DNA of 57,681 bases. Origin: Fimenecus sp045595185 (lineage in GTDB: Bacteria; Bacillota; Clostridia; Oscillospirales; Acutalibacteraceae). Location: positions 1 to 57,681 of the forward strand of contig JAZNZX010000062.1 in NCBI GenBank assembly GCA_045595185.1, given 5' to 3'. Below the pieces are notes generated by a model. It was given only the letters and a program-made list of their open reading frames with translations, searched no databases and had not been told where the DNA came from. Positions 57,518-57,681 of this stretch are shown here, piece after piece. The translations under genes and the position numbers were made by a program. How positions within the stretch are numbered: the first letter of the stretch is position 1; the number at the start of each line of letters is the position of its first letter.

Positions 57518-57681
57518 CAAATTATAATTTATCGGTGAGGCTTCTCCTTGAGGAGAAGCTGTCTGCGAAGCAGACTGATGAGGTGTAGGTTGCGTTAGCA
57601 ACCGTTAATTATCAATACAAAACAACTTTTCCACCTCATCCGTCACCTACGGTGACACCTTCCCCTCAAGGGGAAGGCAAC
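57518..57681. repeat. Composite element with GAGGAGAAG palindromes (cut by window end)
   Basis: Left end AATTATAATTTATCGG (57519-57534), as at 32313, then CTTCTCCTTGAGGAGAAG, GTCTGCGAAGCAGAC (57561-57575), GATGAGGTG with its inverse CACCTCATC later, GTCACC-TAC-GGTGAC and CCTTCCCCTCAAGGGGAAGG. This is a third type of core inside the same outer end. The right end lies beyond the window. Confidence 0.8.

Overview
The window is chromosomal DNA of a low-GC, Gram-positive, spore-forming anaerobe of the class Clostridia, most likely a gut or rumen Oscillospiraceae/Ruminococcaceae lineage (inference). Grounds: spoIIE, AGGAGG-type ribosome binding sites, TTGACA/TATAAT promoters, folate-dependent TrmFO, cohesin- and dockerin-bearing surface proteins, a domain-swapped GH3 beta-glucosidase of the Ruminococcus/Butyrivibrio type, and the Firmicutes gene orders yhbY-nadD-yqeK-rsfS, hisS-aspS and infC-rpmI-rplT. 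I saw no rRNA, tRNA, CRISPR array, prophage or transposase.

Region by region. 1-10,411 (minus strand) is a carbohydrate and surface module: three cohesin-domain proteins (one secreted, one with a C-terminal dockerin, one membrane-anchored), a cytoplasmic GH3 enzyme and two GPH-family sugar symporters, plus a small gene behind a LexA-type operator. 10,570-13,677 (plus) is a three-gene SPFH / zinc-ribbon membrane operon reminiscent of Bacillus ydjGHI. spoIIE (minus) and a MinD-like ATPase (plus) diverge near 16.1 kb; mgsA, hisS, aspS and a small membrane protein follow. secA heads a three-gene minus-strand unit (21.3-26.1 kb).

26,378-31,221 (plus) is the most unusual part: a class III PLP aminotransferase and a split transketolase, bracketed by two distantly related proteins that look like tandem SCP2-type lipid-binding domains. 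I regard it as a candidate undescribed pathway. 31.4-37.6 kb holds a membrane XRE regulator, an RluA pseudouridine synthase, tandem PlsC-type acyltransferases with an inserted zinc ribbon, a permuted papain-fold protein and rlmA.

37.7-55.9 kb (minus) is a long housekeeping block: infC-rpmI-rplT with an autoregulatory-type leader, a SpoU methyltransferase, dprA, topA, trmFO, rnc, a radical SAM gene, smc, ftsY, rdgB, yhbY, nadD, yqeK, rsfS and leuS, mostly with 4-nt overlaps. It joins translation, tRNA/rRNA modification, chromosome segregation and SRP targeting. A PHP-domain protein closes the window.

The intergenic spaces carry several families of palindromic repeats. Some are nested inside shared imperfect terminal inverted repeats, many show compensatory changes, and several are built around a GCGAAGC mini-hairpin core. 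Two copies sit inside the smc-ftsY-rdgB-yhbY transcription unit.
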